A stretch of DNA of 64,000 nucleotides from the NCBI RefSeq assembly GCF_000003815.2, contig NC_049981.1, positions 19,462,923 to 19,526,922 on the forward strand. The letters are read 5' to 3'. Shown piece by piece: positions 21,061 to 33,026 of this stretch. How positions within the stretch are numbered: the stretch's first letter is position 1; the number at the start of each line of letters is the position of its first letter. Made by a program: the position numbers and the translations under genes. The DNA is from Branchiostoma floridae. Taxonomy: Eukaryota; Chordata; Leptocardii; Amphioxiformes; Branchiostomatidae. Under the pieces are notes generated by a model that saw only the letters and a program-made list of their open reading frames with translations, was not told the origin of the DNA and did no database searches.

Positions 21061-24000
21061 CCCTCGTCCTAAACCTGCCCCTGGAAACAACAAATGTTGT
21101 GCCATCTAACGAAATTAAGCTTTACAAGCCTTGAAATCTTTCCAATTAAACGAACTTTTGAGCACCAAACTTTCTTATTTACCGCTAATAAAATCCACCT
21201 CACCCCCGAACGCGACTGATAAATCAACCATTAGTGATAATTGGCTTTTCGCTGACGGCAAAGGAACCCGTAATATGTTTTAACACGAGGTCACTCTCAC
21301 TATTGACCAGTATCCAGGGTGAAAATTAGACTGGATTTAATTATGATCACCTACGGTTGTATTCAAAAGGGTTTTGTATCGTCTTTACATGGACATTGAC
21401 TTGAATGCATGTGGGTCACTTCGTCCTGGGATTAGAGTCTTCTACCTCTGCTTCCAAAAGAGAAGCCAAACTTAACAGATCTATACATGTAGCCAACAGT
21501 AGTATCTGAACCAGTCTCTTCACGACTTTATTGTTACAATAATGTCAATCACTGTCCTTGTCACATGTATGTTTCCAGAGATCCTGAATCTTAATTGGTT
21601 TTCGGGCACGAACTTGCAAATAAACTTCCATCAAAGTCACCTTCTCCACTAGAAAAAACATCTGGATCGTTCAATTGCAAACCACTTGCCAAGTATTGCT
21701 CCAATCCGGTCACATGTTCTTCTTACTAAGACTCGTGCCAGAAGTACGCACCGTCAATCAATAAAAAAAAACTTTCCCATGAATTGAGCTTTTGAACAGA
21801 ACTACAAGCAGATTGCTTCTTGCATTGTTTTTTTATACTATAATAAAAGAATTAATACCTTCACTAGAAGGTTTTGTTTTCTGTTGTGTTCGTGTGTGTG
21901 TCTGTGTGGGAGCGTGTCTCTGTGCATGTTTGTGCGTGGGCGTCAACACAACAACTGGAGAATTCCTGGGCTAGATGGATTGTATTGATATTCATCAGGC
22001 AGGTAGGCCTTGTTTATGGTGTATTGACGCCCGGATTTTATAAGTTGCAGTAAACCCTTTCACACATATATCACATGGAACAGATGGTGCGTCAACAGTA
22101 TAAAAACACACGAGCTGTTTTTAATCTCCTAATGCTTACGTTATTGAGGGTGATAACGTTATATCCATTACGCTGCACGTCCTCATCATGTCAGTAAATT
22201 ACGTCGTTTACATGCTCTTCAGCCTACCGTAAAGGTCACCGCGAGCTTGCGTGTTTCCTCTCCAGACAAGAGTCATACATCACTTTGGGGCTTGGTAATT
22301 TCCGCTCGTCCAAATACTGAAAGACGATAGGGGACGAACAGGTCAACCTAGACATTGATCGGTACCATACTCTTGACTAAGCCGGTAAGATGCGTGCAGG
22401 TTTCATGTCAAATAAGCCCGGCTATTCGTTATTTTACCACCGACACAGAGCCAGTTATGATCCCTGTGTACGTGTAGCTATGACACGCAAAACATGAGTT
22501 TCTTTGATCTATATGATCCAGGATAAAAGTCTGTCTCATGCACGTCATCTCATTTTAAGATGTATGTAACGTTAATAGGCATCGGTAGAACGTGCAGTCT
22601 GATAAGGAGCTGCGCGGGGACCAACAGTTTTACAAAACGAAGGGGAGAATAGTAGAATTGTAACGCTAACGTTATATTACTTCTTTGGTTAAAAGAACAT
22701 CATAAGAATATTTCAATGAGCTTAAGACGTTACCATTATGAAAATTAGTCATATTTGTGTAGCATATCTGTAACGGTATGACCTGTTTGAGCAACTGTTA
22801 TTAAAACGACATTGTTCAGCAAAGCCGTTGCTTTTAACTTGCGCTCGCCAAATTAACACCATTATCATAATTCTAAGAACTTTTGTGATGTCAAAGCAAA
22901 CCTGGCATTCACCGCCAAGTGCCTTTTCACTCTACTCAGTCGGTCGGCAGGGTCCAGAATATGAGCCACACTGATTTGGCGACACGATCACAAGGAATAC
23001 TTCGCCAGTACCTATACTTGGGAGTTGAGCACAAGCTATCTGAGATAACCAGTAGGTCTTGGATGATGTTTTGGAAAGTTGAGATACTGGAGGTTCATGA
23101 AGGTACCACGTTCAGCTGGTAACGCAGCCACAGTCAGTAACTGTAATTGGGAATTGAGCATAAGTTATGTACTGCTGCTTTAAGCGTCCTCCCAGAAGGA
23201 TGTCGTCACACGAGTTACACGAGCTCATTTGTCATCAGAAATGCAGAATAACAATCATCCACCTTATGGTCAAGATGACACTCTCACTATTGCCATCACC
23301 GTTTGACAAACGCAAGACTTTTCCCCACAATCTGTACTATCTGTGTCTAATCTATACTATACAGTTTTCTACATTACAGCCAGCTTTGACAGCTGAGTGT
23401 ATGCAGACAGTGACATTCCCTATTTCAAGCTATCATCATCTATTGCAGCCGCCCTGCTCAGTAAGATATCATTGTATCGTAAAAGGCACATGGACCGGTG
23501 TAATGGGTTGGTATAAGCCGACGCGGCAGTATGATTGAGAAGATCGGTGTTTAACCTGTTGCTCCGTGAATAACACATCACCTATCGCCGCACCTTGAGA
23601 ATCACTAATGAGCCGTACAGGTACATCCCTCACATACACGGGAGAAGAGCCTGCATTTAGCTATAGGATGAGGGCATTGGAGTGCTTTCATGTATTCTTT
23701 GAGTCCGACAAATTGTGATTTAATATACATACAAGATAGAAATAGTAACAAAATCTGGTATACAAAACCTGGAGCATCGCTAAAGCTGATATTGAGATTT
23801 CGTGAAGACTAGCATTTCTTTGCTGTTGTTTATATGTATAACGTTACAGAAAGGCGGCAAGTGCTGTATAGGACCAAAAATTCGAGGGCAACATGCTACA
23901 ATACATATTAGCTACAATCAGAGAAGGTATTGACGGCTTTGACGCTTATAACTGGCACTGGCTAGAGCCACTCAGACTAGAGTACACACATGCTAACGTT

Positions 24001-25566
24001 ATATACTGCTCTGCATTTTCTATCCATAGGTCTCTTTGTTGCGTCACAGGCAGTTGTTTACACCTATGAAACAGGATCGACCGAATGTCCGATGCTTGGT
24101 CCTTCGACTCTATGCATCCATTCTATTTTATTCTATGCCAACACTTGAAAACATCTTAAACTGGCCCAATATAACACTGTTGGGTTCATTTGGCTATATT
24201 CATTGCCTAAAAGATTGCTCCTGGGTAAAATTAATTCCATTCATTATGTCGACGGGCTGTCTCAAAAGATAACTGGATTAACATGGCTTCTGGTATCTCT
24301 ATTACAATCCGGTGATTTCAGTGTTGTGGATATGGATGCTTTATCATAGAGCTGCCAATCACCTTTGTGTTTATCATCAGATTTCTTACCACCCCACGAG
24401 AAAAAGTAATTACCAAGACTATTGGGAAAGACAATACTCGTCTTGATGAAAAGATATGAGGATTACCGCGAACCGCTCATGGCTTACAGTAGAGCGCTGT
24501 TGATGATTAGCTTGGGAGAACATCAATCAAGTAGGATTTAGAGGGATTAATGTGGGATTTACTGAAGCTTTGGTATGCCAAGTTGTACTTCAAGTGTTGT
24601 CTTATACTGGTGGATTAAGATCTCCTTAAAATGATCCTTAAAAATGCATTGGTCGTTCATTATTAACAATACAACTTATCTCATGCAGTATTAGGTAGAA
24701 GGCATGGTTCAGGTTTATCTATGTTTATTGCCTTTTAAATTCTCTATTAGAGAAGTAAGTTAAATCTCTATTTTCTAATATTCTAATTGATATTTGGTGT
24801 CAGAAATCAACCGTTAGCAAAAGGGACGTTAAAGGCTCTGTGGACGAACAAGCAGGATTCTTCATTTTTTTACATTCGTTGTCCGTAGAAAAATACAAAA
24901 TATTTATGGCATATGGATATCAAACAAAATTGTAACCTTATAGTAAAGATAAATTAATCTGCAAGATATGCCGGCGGCATATGCCAGTATCAAGCAGACC
25001 AAGCAGTGTCCAGTTAGTCAACCTCTTTTTTTTGGTGACACTGCTTGGGCGACTTTGATACTGTTTTTTATGTCGCCTGTAAGTCTGCTTACATATTTGA
25101 TAGCGTTAAATACGTCAGGACAAGATGAGAGACGAGAGATCCAAAATAGAAGTGAGAAAAAAACAGGGGAAGAGGGATAACAGAATGTAAACAAAAGAGG
25201 AAAATAGACAGCGCAGCGCCATTATGGTTTACATTCTTCTGTCATCATTTCAGGGCTTCAATGTCAAGGCGGCTTTTAGAAGGATCTCAGTCCTCGTACT
25301 GCCCTCGAGAGATATCAGCTAATGGGTGACATTTTGGATGATAATACACACTGATAGACAGTTAGTCTAGCTTTTAATGATCCCTGAGGATAAATGCCGG
25401 CTCGTGTACCCCTGCAACTCGTTTCTTACATGCATCAACGTCATTTTGTAGACTTAATGCATGTTACAAAAATCTGCATAGTTCATGCTTATCTTTCATA
25501 CTTACCCTTGAGCAAATAGCTATGGACATTCTAGACAGTTTCTGTTGTGGGAAAGTGCCACATTTT
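21061..25566. other. Gene 1 intron 1, nothing recognised
   Basis: AT-rich intronic DNA. A weak duplication (ttgggagttgagcacaagct near 23018 and ttgggaattgagcataagtt near 23147) is present. ORFs such as 23167-23538 and 24036-24272 match nothing known. Confidence 0.5.
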
Positions 25567-25678
25567 CACTCACTCACTCACTCACTCACTCACTCACTCA
25601 CTCACTCACTCACTCACTCACTCACTCACTCACTCACTCACTCACTCACTCACTCACTCACTCACTCACTCACTCACT
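25567..25678 (+). repeat. (CACT)28 microsatellite
   Basis: About 112 bp of perfect tetranucleotide repeat in gene 1 intron 1. The ORFs through it encode only LTHS repeats and are artefacts. Confidence 0.97.
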
Positions 25679-26787
25679 TACAATCTTTTCCTCTGATTCT
25701 ATTCTTCAAGTTGTCAAAATTCAAGCCATGATTTTCTCAGAGATCTTTGCTGGCGTCCCATGACGTTACATGGCGAAGATTGGACAGCTTTTGGGGAAGT
25801 TAATCCTGGCTAAATCTCCGGAGCACGACCTTGCCCTGGGTTTAAGCTCCCACAAAAATCGATCGGCACCTTATCAAGAGTTAAGGCTGTCAACGTCCTA
25901 AGCACCTAAAATTATGAGAACCATTTGGGACTTGTTGGGATTCCCAGCCCGTTCTCTTTTAGCTTTCATCGCATAAACCATAACACAAAGTACAGTATTC
26001 TAGTTTGGAAACTTGTGCATTCCAGTTGATTGGCTTCAGACGTCTCATATCATACAGAGCGCATATTTCCAAGAAGTTTGCAGGGCCCTGTCGTCCATTG
26101 CCGGTTGCATCAATCTGCCAGTCTGGAGGGGTCTTCCTTTGGGGCTGGATCAATATGTCGTAATAATTCATTCTTTCCTTTTGTTTTCAGTAACAATAGC
26201 GAAAAGTATTCACCCATTCATTGCAGAGGATTGTAACTTCATCAAGCATGCTCTGGACAATCTATCACTGACCACAATGCGCATCAGTAATGCGTGTATT
26301 CCTCGTTAGTTCTCCCACTCTCTGTATGGTACGTGAGACAACGTCTGCCAAATTACATCCTTTCATTGCATTGACTGCTTTTAGAGAAGGATTAGATGAT
26401 TAGATGTACTCAGTTGCGTGGGCGTTGATAGAGCAACCATAGATAAAATTTCCTGCAAATATTTAATTAGTCACTAGGGGTAAAGCACATTATTACGTTG
26501 TATAAAGGCATACTATTTTGTATTCTTATAATGGTCGGAATCTGGGCGTCGAAGGGAGGGTCAGCATGCTAATGATGGTGTTGATTATCTTCGCCAAGAA
26601 GATTATGTTTTCTGTATCGTTACATGGGTCTGTATCTCATGGACTTTCTTGGGCAAAACAATATCACAGTAAAAAACAGATTTTAGCAGCTAGATGGCAC
26701 AGAATATTAGTAGTGATCACATACTTATTTACTGGGTCATCCAACTGCTCCGCGATTTCCAAACTCGTTCGGCTCAGCCTCGTATAC
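25679..26787. other. Gene 1 intron 1 with a family R fragment
   Basis: Reverse family R end block tcttcgccaagaagattatg at 26589-26613. Otherwise nothing recognised. Confidence 0.5.
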
Positions 26788-27025
26788 AGGAATGTCTCTG
26801 TCGCTTAACTGGTAACAGCCTCAGAGGTGAGCTCCTGGTTCCAATCGTTTGGTAACAGGTAGACACTGGTAAATCCTGGGTAGGGAATCTCCGTTTGGGG
26901 CTGCGATCGTGTTTCGGAAGGGACGTAAGATAGGGGTACCGGTGTTCGAGGAGATACAGTAGAAGTCGGGTATACATGTACCTTGAAAACAATAAAGGGG
27001 AAGGGCTAGCACACCCGCCCTACAA
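26788..27025 (+). mobile_element. tRNA-derived SINE, family A, plus copy
   Basis: A-box-like head tctctgtcgcttaactggta (26793-26812). The family body follows: tttcggaagggacgtaagat, gttcgaggagat, and a 3' end aaggggaagggctagcac. It is diverged, with an extra segment between the boxes. Confidence 0.65.
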
Positions 27026-28827
27026 TAATACACGCTGCAATTGAAACATGAAGAAAACTTGCTGCCCGGCGCCCTATATGCCACTAGGCACTACAAGGCT
27101 CCGAACGAGACAAGGATCTCAACGAGCATGGCAACAATCGAGATTCATGTGCAGTTGGTCCCGACACACAACACTTACTTCGGTTGTGAAAGATCCCGGA
27201 TGGCTCAAAAAGGCCGCTGATCTCAGTTATGAAACACGCAGAGACTGTGTGCAATTTTGTCCCGATGTCCAAAGTAATTACATGTATCTTATATAAGAAG
27301 CTCAATTTTTACCCATTATGAAAGCCAGGCTAATGCAGAATTGGCGGCGGATGAATATTTTTGTCCCAAAGGAACGACATGAAGCTCTCCAGACATCCCT
27401 TCATTGTTAGAGTGCAAAAAGAGGAGACGCGCGGACAATTTAAGTGAGATTCTTCCAAGCTGCTGTCGCGGAGAGATGAATGAAATCAACTGATTGCAGA
27501 TTGCAGTAAGAACGTTGGGAATTTTGAAAGCCTGCCTTGGGATAATCATACAGCCGACTAATCAGAAAGGACAATGCGCTTCCTGTGTGCTATCTTCCAA
27601 CGGTCAGGCTGTCAACCCTGCAAGCAGAAGTGGCTATGGGTAATCCAATCTGAGCGTTATGGCGTGGGAAGAATACTGTGATGTCCAAACATCAACGATC
27701 AACGTGCATCCGTCTGATCGTCTTTAAAGTGATGTTGATTTCTGAAATACCTGTACGTAGGCTAAGTCATGTGCATACATCCATATATATGTTTGTTTGT
27801 ATGTTACGATGTAACGAACCTTAGGAAATTCACAGTACTTTTAATGTTTTTTGTTTTTGTTTGAAGTAGTCATCCTCCACTGAGGTGAAGCATGGTGCTA
27901 GTGGTAGTGCGGCTTCACCACGGCTCGTGTTTTTGTCCAAGCACACCGGGTCATCAGCCCTGCTCAACAAGTGTGTTGGGTACTTGCGTGCAGAGGTTTG
28001 ACGCCTAACGCCTACAGCTCCCTCATACACGGACCACTGGCTTAGCTTCCTCCTCCGATAGAACGCATCGACAGTTGAGTCCAGAACGGGTGATGTACAA
28101 ACTGCTCGAATAGTTGCCCCACACTCATAGAATTGTATAAACTCATCTAACCTAAGATAGACATCACATTCTCTGCGTACAATGGAAGAGAAGGCGAGGT
28201 AAAAATCATTTCATCACAACAAGTTCGACAACTTCAGACTTGAGAACTGAACCAAACGTCACATGAGAAAACACATATTCACTGAAGCTTTTAACGAATT
28301 ATTTAACTCTTATAAACCCTGCTCTTCAAACGATTTATAGACCTTCGATGTGCCCTCCTCTTCCTGCCACTTGCTCACTTTAGTCTTGTACGAACTCGCC
28401 TGTCTATATTTTAAAGTGCACGCAGCGCCACCCTGTATGTAGCGGGACCCCCGTATCCATTAACGGCTACTGCACATTGATGCTATGGGCGTCAGTGGGA
28501 GAGAGCAATAATGGTAGGGTAAAATAGTTTCCAAGATCTAGTGGCCTCCAGGGGGTAACTTTAATAGTAGTAAAATTGCTCAGGGTCAAATAAGTTTCTT
28601 CAATTAAGACCCGGTGCCGCCCAGTTGGTATCAGAGAGAGTACACCATCCCACACTTGGGCACAGTTCAAATGGCTGAAGATCTGATAACGAACTGTACG
28701 GTGAGTTATGCATTATGATCATACAACTTGCTGGCATATGGTTTATAACTATAGCGTGTGAAATTTATTACACATGTCCTTGGGAAATAGCGGTTATCAT
28801 AGCAAGTACTGTAGTACGAGGATGCTA
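27026..28827. other. Gene 1 intron 1, nothing recognised
   Basis: No exon found. 28613-28665 has a weak tRNA-like look (cgcccagttggtatcagaga, cacagttcaaatgg) and may be an old SINE. Confidence 0.4.
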
Positions 28828-29387
28828 CGAGGGGCGTTCAATAAGTAATAACTGACTCATTTCCCATAGCAGGAGATTAATGAAACTTGGCACAGTTATT
28901 AGTCTTTCTCTTCATAGGAACCACCAAGAGTTATACATTTCTCCCATCGTTTGATGCAGCGCTGGACACCGTTTTTGTAAGACACCCCAGGTTGGTCCTC
29001 CAACAGATGCCTCGTCAATGGCAGAAGAGGAACGACCGGGTCTGGGAGCTGTTTCCACAGACTTCCGGCCATGTTTGAATTCAGGATGCCAGCGTTTTAC
29101 AAGGTCATATGATGGGGCATCATCACCATAAGTTTCTTTCATTTCATCAAAAGTCTCCTTTGGTGTGCGTCCTTTCAAATACAAAAATCGGATCACTGCG
29201 CGACATTCAACTGGCTCCATTTCACACCTAACTCAGTTCAAACACCAGTAAATCAGAAAGCACAAATAGTTCAGAGCTCTTTTTTGCAACATAAACTATA
29301 GAGATATGAATCATTACACATGCAAAATTTCTTTTAGATCAGACAACTGGAAGTGGGTCAGAGTTATTACTTATTGAACGCCCCTCG
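28828..29387 (-). mobile_element. Internally deleted mariner-family transposon
   Basis: 560-bp element with terminal inverted repeats starting cgaggggcgttcaataagta at both ends (first 26 bases identical), inserted at a TA dinucleotide that is duplicated on each side (28826-28827, 28388 equivalent at 29388-29389). On the minus strand it keeps the transposase N-terminus, then jumps to a short C-terminal piece, so the catalytic domain is deleted. It cannot move itself but could be mobilised by a related transposase. Confidence 0.9.
28912..29220 (-). pseudogene. Mariner transposase remnant (N-terminal HTH)
   Basis: 102 codons from an ATG at 29220. The first about 70 residues look like the mariner helix-turn-helix DNA-binding region: ECRAVIRFLYLKGRTPKE, then APSYDLVKRWHPEFKHGRKS and the linker PRPGRSSS. 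After about residue 75 the sequence passes directly to GVLQKRCPALHQTMGEMY, which resembles the extreme C-terminus of transposases of this group. The DD(34)D catalytic core between them is absent, consistent with one internal deletion. Not functional as a transposase. Confidence 0.85.
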
Positions 29388-29860
29388 TATATCTGCAAGA
29401 TGCGATGGCCGGCCCGAGGCAAGTTACCACAAAAGGGAACATACATGCTTTTCGATTTTCCAGCAAGTAATTGCAACTGAATCCAATTTCCTGAATCTAC
29501 CCTCTTTGCGCCTGGTTGGCCTTACTTCACACAGCGTTTACTGAGTGAAAATAACTGAGCACGAATCCTGTGGTGATTAACTCCCCATCAGATCGCACGT
29601 TCACTTCCGACATCTCCAGACTGCAATACCTCCTCAGAGATCGGCGGCTTTACAGTCACATATGTGAGTAGGACCGACAGGAACTCCGCCTCAAGGGCAC
29701 CACGAGGGGAAAGTAGAACCGCCGCCATAGATATCTTCCTTGTCTAAGGAATCTTGTCTGTTGAAAAGGAAATGTTAATTTCGTCATCTGCAGATACACA
29801 CTTAAGTCTTCGGTGCCAAGTAACTTTATGTATCAATGTACATGTATGAATATAACGTTA
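29388..29860. other. Gene 1 intron 1, nothing recognised
   Basis: No motif or repeat recognised. Confidence 0.45.
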
Positions 29861-29871
29861 TGTATATATAT

Positions 29872-29912
<41 letters not shown>

Positions 29913-30215
29913 TGTGTGATTGTGTGTGTGTGTATGTATGCGTGTGTGTATGTTTGAATGTGCATTTGTGCTTACAAGTGTGTGTGTGTGTAAATGTGTG
30001 TGTGTATGTTGTATGTGCTTTTGTGATTGTGTGTGTGTGTGTGTAAATGTGTGTGTGTATGTTTGAATGTGCTTTTGTGATTGTGTGTGTGTGTGTGTAA
30101 ATGTGTGTGTGTATGTTTGAATGTGCTTTTGTGATTGTGTGTGTGTGTGTGTAAATGTGTGTGTGTATGTTTGAATGTACATTTGTGATTGTGTGTGTGT
30201 GTGTGCGCGCGCGTC
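29861..30215 (+). repeat. TA/GT microsatellite with 54-bp minisatellite
   Basis: A TA-rich block (29861-29903) runs into GT-rich DNA. From about 30000 the segment is a tandem array with a 54-bp period: the phrase tgtgattgtg recurs at 30022, 30076, 30130 and 30184. Because 54 is a multiple of three, long ORFs arise on both strands, but they are low-complexity artefacts. Confidence 0.9.
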
Positions 30216-30449
30216 TATTTACGTTTTCGTTACATACTATACATTAAATTGCAAAATGCCATCCTTTTCAGTTGATGGAAAGAGCCACATTGAATCCACG
30301 TGCTGTAAAAGCGCAATAGATTGTAGGATTACAATCTTAAAGCAACGAGCACCTAGTGATAGATAAACTGCAGTGAGATACATCTGCAATCATCACGGCA
30401 AGAAATTGGAGGGAAGGTAGAAATATAGCGACGGAGCTCATGAATCTCT

Positions 30450-30494
30450 GTCACCATGGTAACCTGTCATAACAGCTTCAAGCACCATGGTAAC
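30450..30494 (+). promoter_or_regulatory. Pair of RFX X-box-like sites
   Basis: gtcaccatggtaac (30450-30463) matches the RFX X-box consensus at all fixed positions. A second agcaccatggtaac (30481-30494) matches except at its first two bases. The two starts are 31 bp apart, about three helical turns. They lie in gene 1 intron 1. Enhancer function is speculative. Confidence 0.35.
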
Positions 30495-30837
30495 AGAAAG
30501 TTCTTGGTCCAGAAATAATTGGATCATGTTAGCACACATGCATAATTCAACAGGATTCGGGTGCAGTTTACGTAGTTTATAGAGGCTCCATGGCCAACTC
30601 TAGCATCTACCAGGCCTTCCTGCGCGAGTACGGGGGTTGTAGAATTCGGTGGAAAAAAATCGGGAAATTAAGCAAGGGGTAGAGTTAATGTTCCCCCTCC
30701 GGTCGGCCAAACTTTCCAGTAGAAAAACTCCCCTAACAAATTATCATAATATCCAGTGTAGTCAGCCTGGTGGAGACTGAGCCAACACTGCGTTCTCGGG
30801 GCTTGGTCAGAGGAAGGACTGACAGCAGCATGACTTG
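30495..30837. other. Gene 1 intron 1, nothing recognised
   Basis: Contains a palindromic phrase agcctggtggagactgagcc (30765-30784) related to ones near 41308 and 42778. Otherwise unremarkable. Confidence 0.4.
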
Positions 30838-31000
30838 GGCTTAGGTCACATTCCCAAAGCGGGGCCCGGCCTGGATGCTTAGGAAAAGAAAAATCAAACT
30901 GTATACCTAGAAGTATACACAGATCATTGCCATGAATCTTATTCTTTTCGCTCCCGAAAGCTGCCCGGCCGGGCCCAGGTTTGGAAATGTGACCTAAGCC
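30838..31000. mobile_element. MITE 2, same family as 12593-12792
   Basis: The left end gggcttaggtcacattccca and the right end ggaaatgtgacctaagcc are inverted repeats, with flanking GC-rich ggggcccggcc / ggccgggccc blocks. Interior cttattcttttcgctcccga corresponds to MITE 1. No coding capacity. Confidence 0.8.
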
Positions 31001-31435
31001 TTAGTCAGGTTATTGTACAAGGCAAGCTAACAGCAGCTCTACAGACGTGGAATATGATGACTATTTTCAATCTAATGTCAATCTTTTCACCCCATTTACG
31101 TCTCAAAGAAGATGTTTTCCAATTTGACGACATATAATCTCTTCCCTCCCCTCTATTATCGTTCAATTTCACGGCGGCCCAAAGTTTGATGAGTTTGGGC
31201 AGTCTGGCACAAAACTGATATTAAGATCCACACAGTTTTTCCGAACCATATAAAGTTGGCAGGAACATGCTATTGATAGCTAAATCGAATTCAAAATCCA
31301 ATTCTTTCTTTATTTCTTTGCCACTTCGCTTGTAAACGTCGATAACAATTGAAACGTAGTATTTCGGGTTACATAGCAGTCACTCAACTGTGTTCAGCGT
31401 GTAGCGTACAGTCGTAGCGTGTAACAGCAGCGTGG
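31001..31435. other. Gene 1 intron 1, nothing recognised
   Basis: AT-rich DNA leading into the 15-bp minisatellite. Confidence 0.4.
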
Positions 31436-31610
31436 AGCTACGGCGTGAAGCTGCAGCATGTAACCACAGCGTGTAACCGCAGCATGTAACCGCAGCGTTT
31501 AACCGCAGCGTGTAACCGCAGCGTGTAACCGCAGCGTGTAACCGCAGCGTGTAACCACAGCGTAAGGCCGCATCATGTAAACGCAACGTGTAGCCGCAGC
31601 GACAGGCCGC
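31436..31610 (+). repeat. 15-bp minisatellite running into a gap
   Basis: Tandem unit close to gtaaccgcagcgtgt, about 11 copies, diverged at both edges. It is cut by the N run at 31611, so the array is probably longer than shown and may have caused the gap. Confidence 0.9.
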
Positions 31611-32024
31611 NNNNNNNNNNNNNNNNNNNNNNNNNNNNNNNNNNNNNNNNNNNNNNNNNNNNNNNNNNNNNNNNNNNNNNNNNNNNNNNNNNNNNNNNNN
31701 NNNNNNNNNNNNNNNNNNNNNNNNNNNNNNNNNNNNNNNNNNNNNNNNNNNNNNNNNNNNNNNNNNNNNNNNNNNNNNNNNNNNNNNNNNNNNNNNNNNN
31801 NNNNNNNNNNNNNNNNNNNNNNNNNNNNNNNNNNNNNNNNNNNNNNNNNNNNNNNNNNNNNNNNNNNNNNNNNNNNNNNNNNNNNNNNNNNNNNNNNNNN
31901 NNNNNNNNNNNNNNNNNNNNNNNNNNNNNNNNNNNNNNNNNNNNNNNNNNNNNNNNNNNNNNNNNNNNNNNNNNNNNNNNNNNNNNNNNNNNNNNNNNNN
32001 NNNNNNNNNNNNNNNNNNNNNNNN
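31611..32024. other. Assembly gap (414 N)
   Basis: Run of N in gene 1 just upstream of exon 3. It could be only minisatellite, or could hide the missing TM3 exon. Confidence 1.
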
Positions 32025-32273
32025 AGAGAGAGCGTGTGTGGGGATGAGAGAGCGTACTATGTATATATGCATAGAGAGAGCAGACCAGGTGAAAACTGCA
32101 AAATGTACCTATAGCTATCTAGAATCACATGCAATTAAAGGAGTGAAGACTCTTATTGAACATTTTTTTACAACCTGATTAAGCACATGCCACAGCAAAG
32201 ACAAAACATTCACTAAAGCCTCTTTTCCTCGGGGAACTCCTTTAATTCTGTTCTCTTTCCTTTCACATTTCAG

Positions 32274-32379
32274 ATACTTTGCGGTCGTCCGAGTGCCGAA
32301 AGGAAAGATCAACGGAAAGCAGGCCACAATCATCATCTCACTCATCTGGATCCTGTCTGTGGGTGTGTCTGTGCCACAG
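32274..32379 (+). CDS. NPFF/RFamide receptor-like GPCR 1, exon 3 (ICL2-TM4)
   Basis: 106-bp internal exon with acceptor tttcacatttcag before it and donor CAG/GTAGGT after it. It enters in phase 2: the first base completes the Arg codon of the DRY-equivalent motif, giving R-YF. It then encodes the second intracellular loop (AVVRVPKGKINGKQ) and TM4 (IIISLIWILSVGVSVPQ) with the conserved Trp. It leaves in phase 0. Length and phases are identical to the paralogous exon at 59115-59220. The preceding exon carrying ECL1 and TM3 is not visible between 18156 and here, so the DR residues themselves are not seen. Confidence 0.93.
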
Positions 32380-33026
32380 GTAGGTTTCCACAACTCTAAT
32401 AGATTTTCCTTGGTTTCAATCAAAGCAGGTTTCAGGAGCTTTATCTCATTGCATCTAATCGTTGGGGCACCATTGGGGCACCGTAGAAGATTTGGCATCT
32501 AAAGTTTTCTCCACCATTTCTCAGATTTCGTTTCACTTTAATATTTAGTGACAAATCTGTCCATTCTCTGATATCATCCTCCCATCTTTCCCGTTGCCTA
32601 CCACGTGTTGCCTACACCCTTTCTTCCCTGGACGGTTCCTTGCCTGATAGTTCTGGCTAGTCCCGTCGACAGGAAGATTTGGCCGTACCATTTCAGTTTT
32701 CTTTTCATTACTGTGGTTAGGAAGTCTTCGTATAGACCAAGATCTTCATACACTTCGTCAGATAGTAGAAATGCAAAGGTGACCTTCTTGAATGTTTCCC
32801 AAGCGCCATGGCCATAATGGCCATACATACTGTTCCAACCACCATCATCGTCACCGAGCAATAAGACATCTAAAGAGGACAACATCTTCAACAACAACAA
32901 AAAAAACACTTTTGAATGGTTCAATGTAAGATTCTTAGCTTTTTTTCATTGATCATTCTACTTATCAAATACAAGTTCCATCATAGTCATCATCTAATGC
33001 ATTGAGTTTTTATCATCATTTTTCAG
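32380..33026. other. Gene 1 last intron
   Basis: 647-bp intron bounded by GTAGGT and a pyrimidine-rich acceptor (tcatttttcag). Most of its middle is a reverse LINE fragment. Confidence 0.85.
32465..32775 (-). mobile_element. RTE-like LINE tail fragment in intron
   Basis: Minus-strand translation gives DFLTTVMKRKLKWYGQ (around 32680-32730), then in a shifted frame GRMISENGQ-like and MVPQR-like pieces near 32470-32600. These match in order the C-terminal segment of the LINE at 7551-8098 (LLTTVKKRKLRWFGH ... VMVPQR). It is 5'-truncated, frameshifted and non-functional. Confidence 0.75.

Noticed and set aside
25522-25763. ORFs with LTHS repeats resembling a low-complexity secreted protein
   Set aside because: Direct translation of (CACT)28; open in several frames for that reason only.
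29826-30182. 118-codon THTH-rich minus-strand ORF
   Set aside because: Artefact of the 54-bp GT minisatellite, whose period is a multiple of three.
31436-31610. CRISPR-like array
   Set aside because: Head-to-tail 15-bp minisatellite without unique spacers, in a eukaryotic intron.
31380-32072. 230-codon minus ORF with CGYTLRLHAA repeats
   Set aside because: It is a 15-bp minisatellite plus an N run; most of the ORF is unknown sequence.
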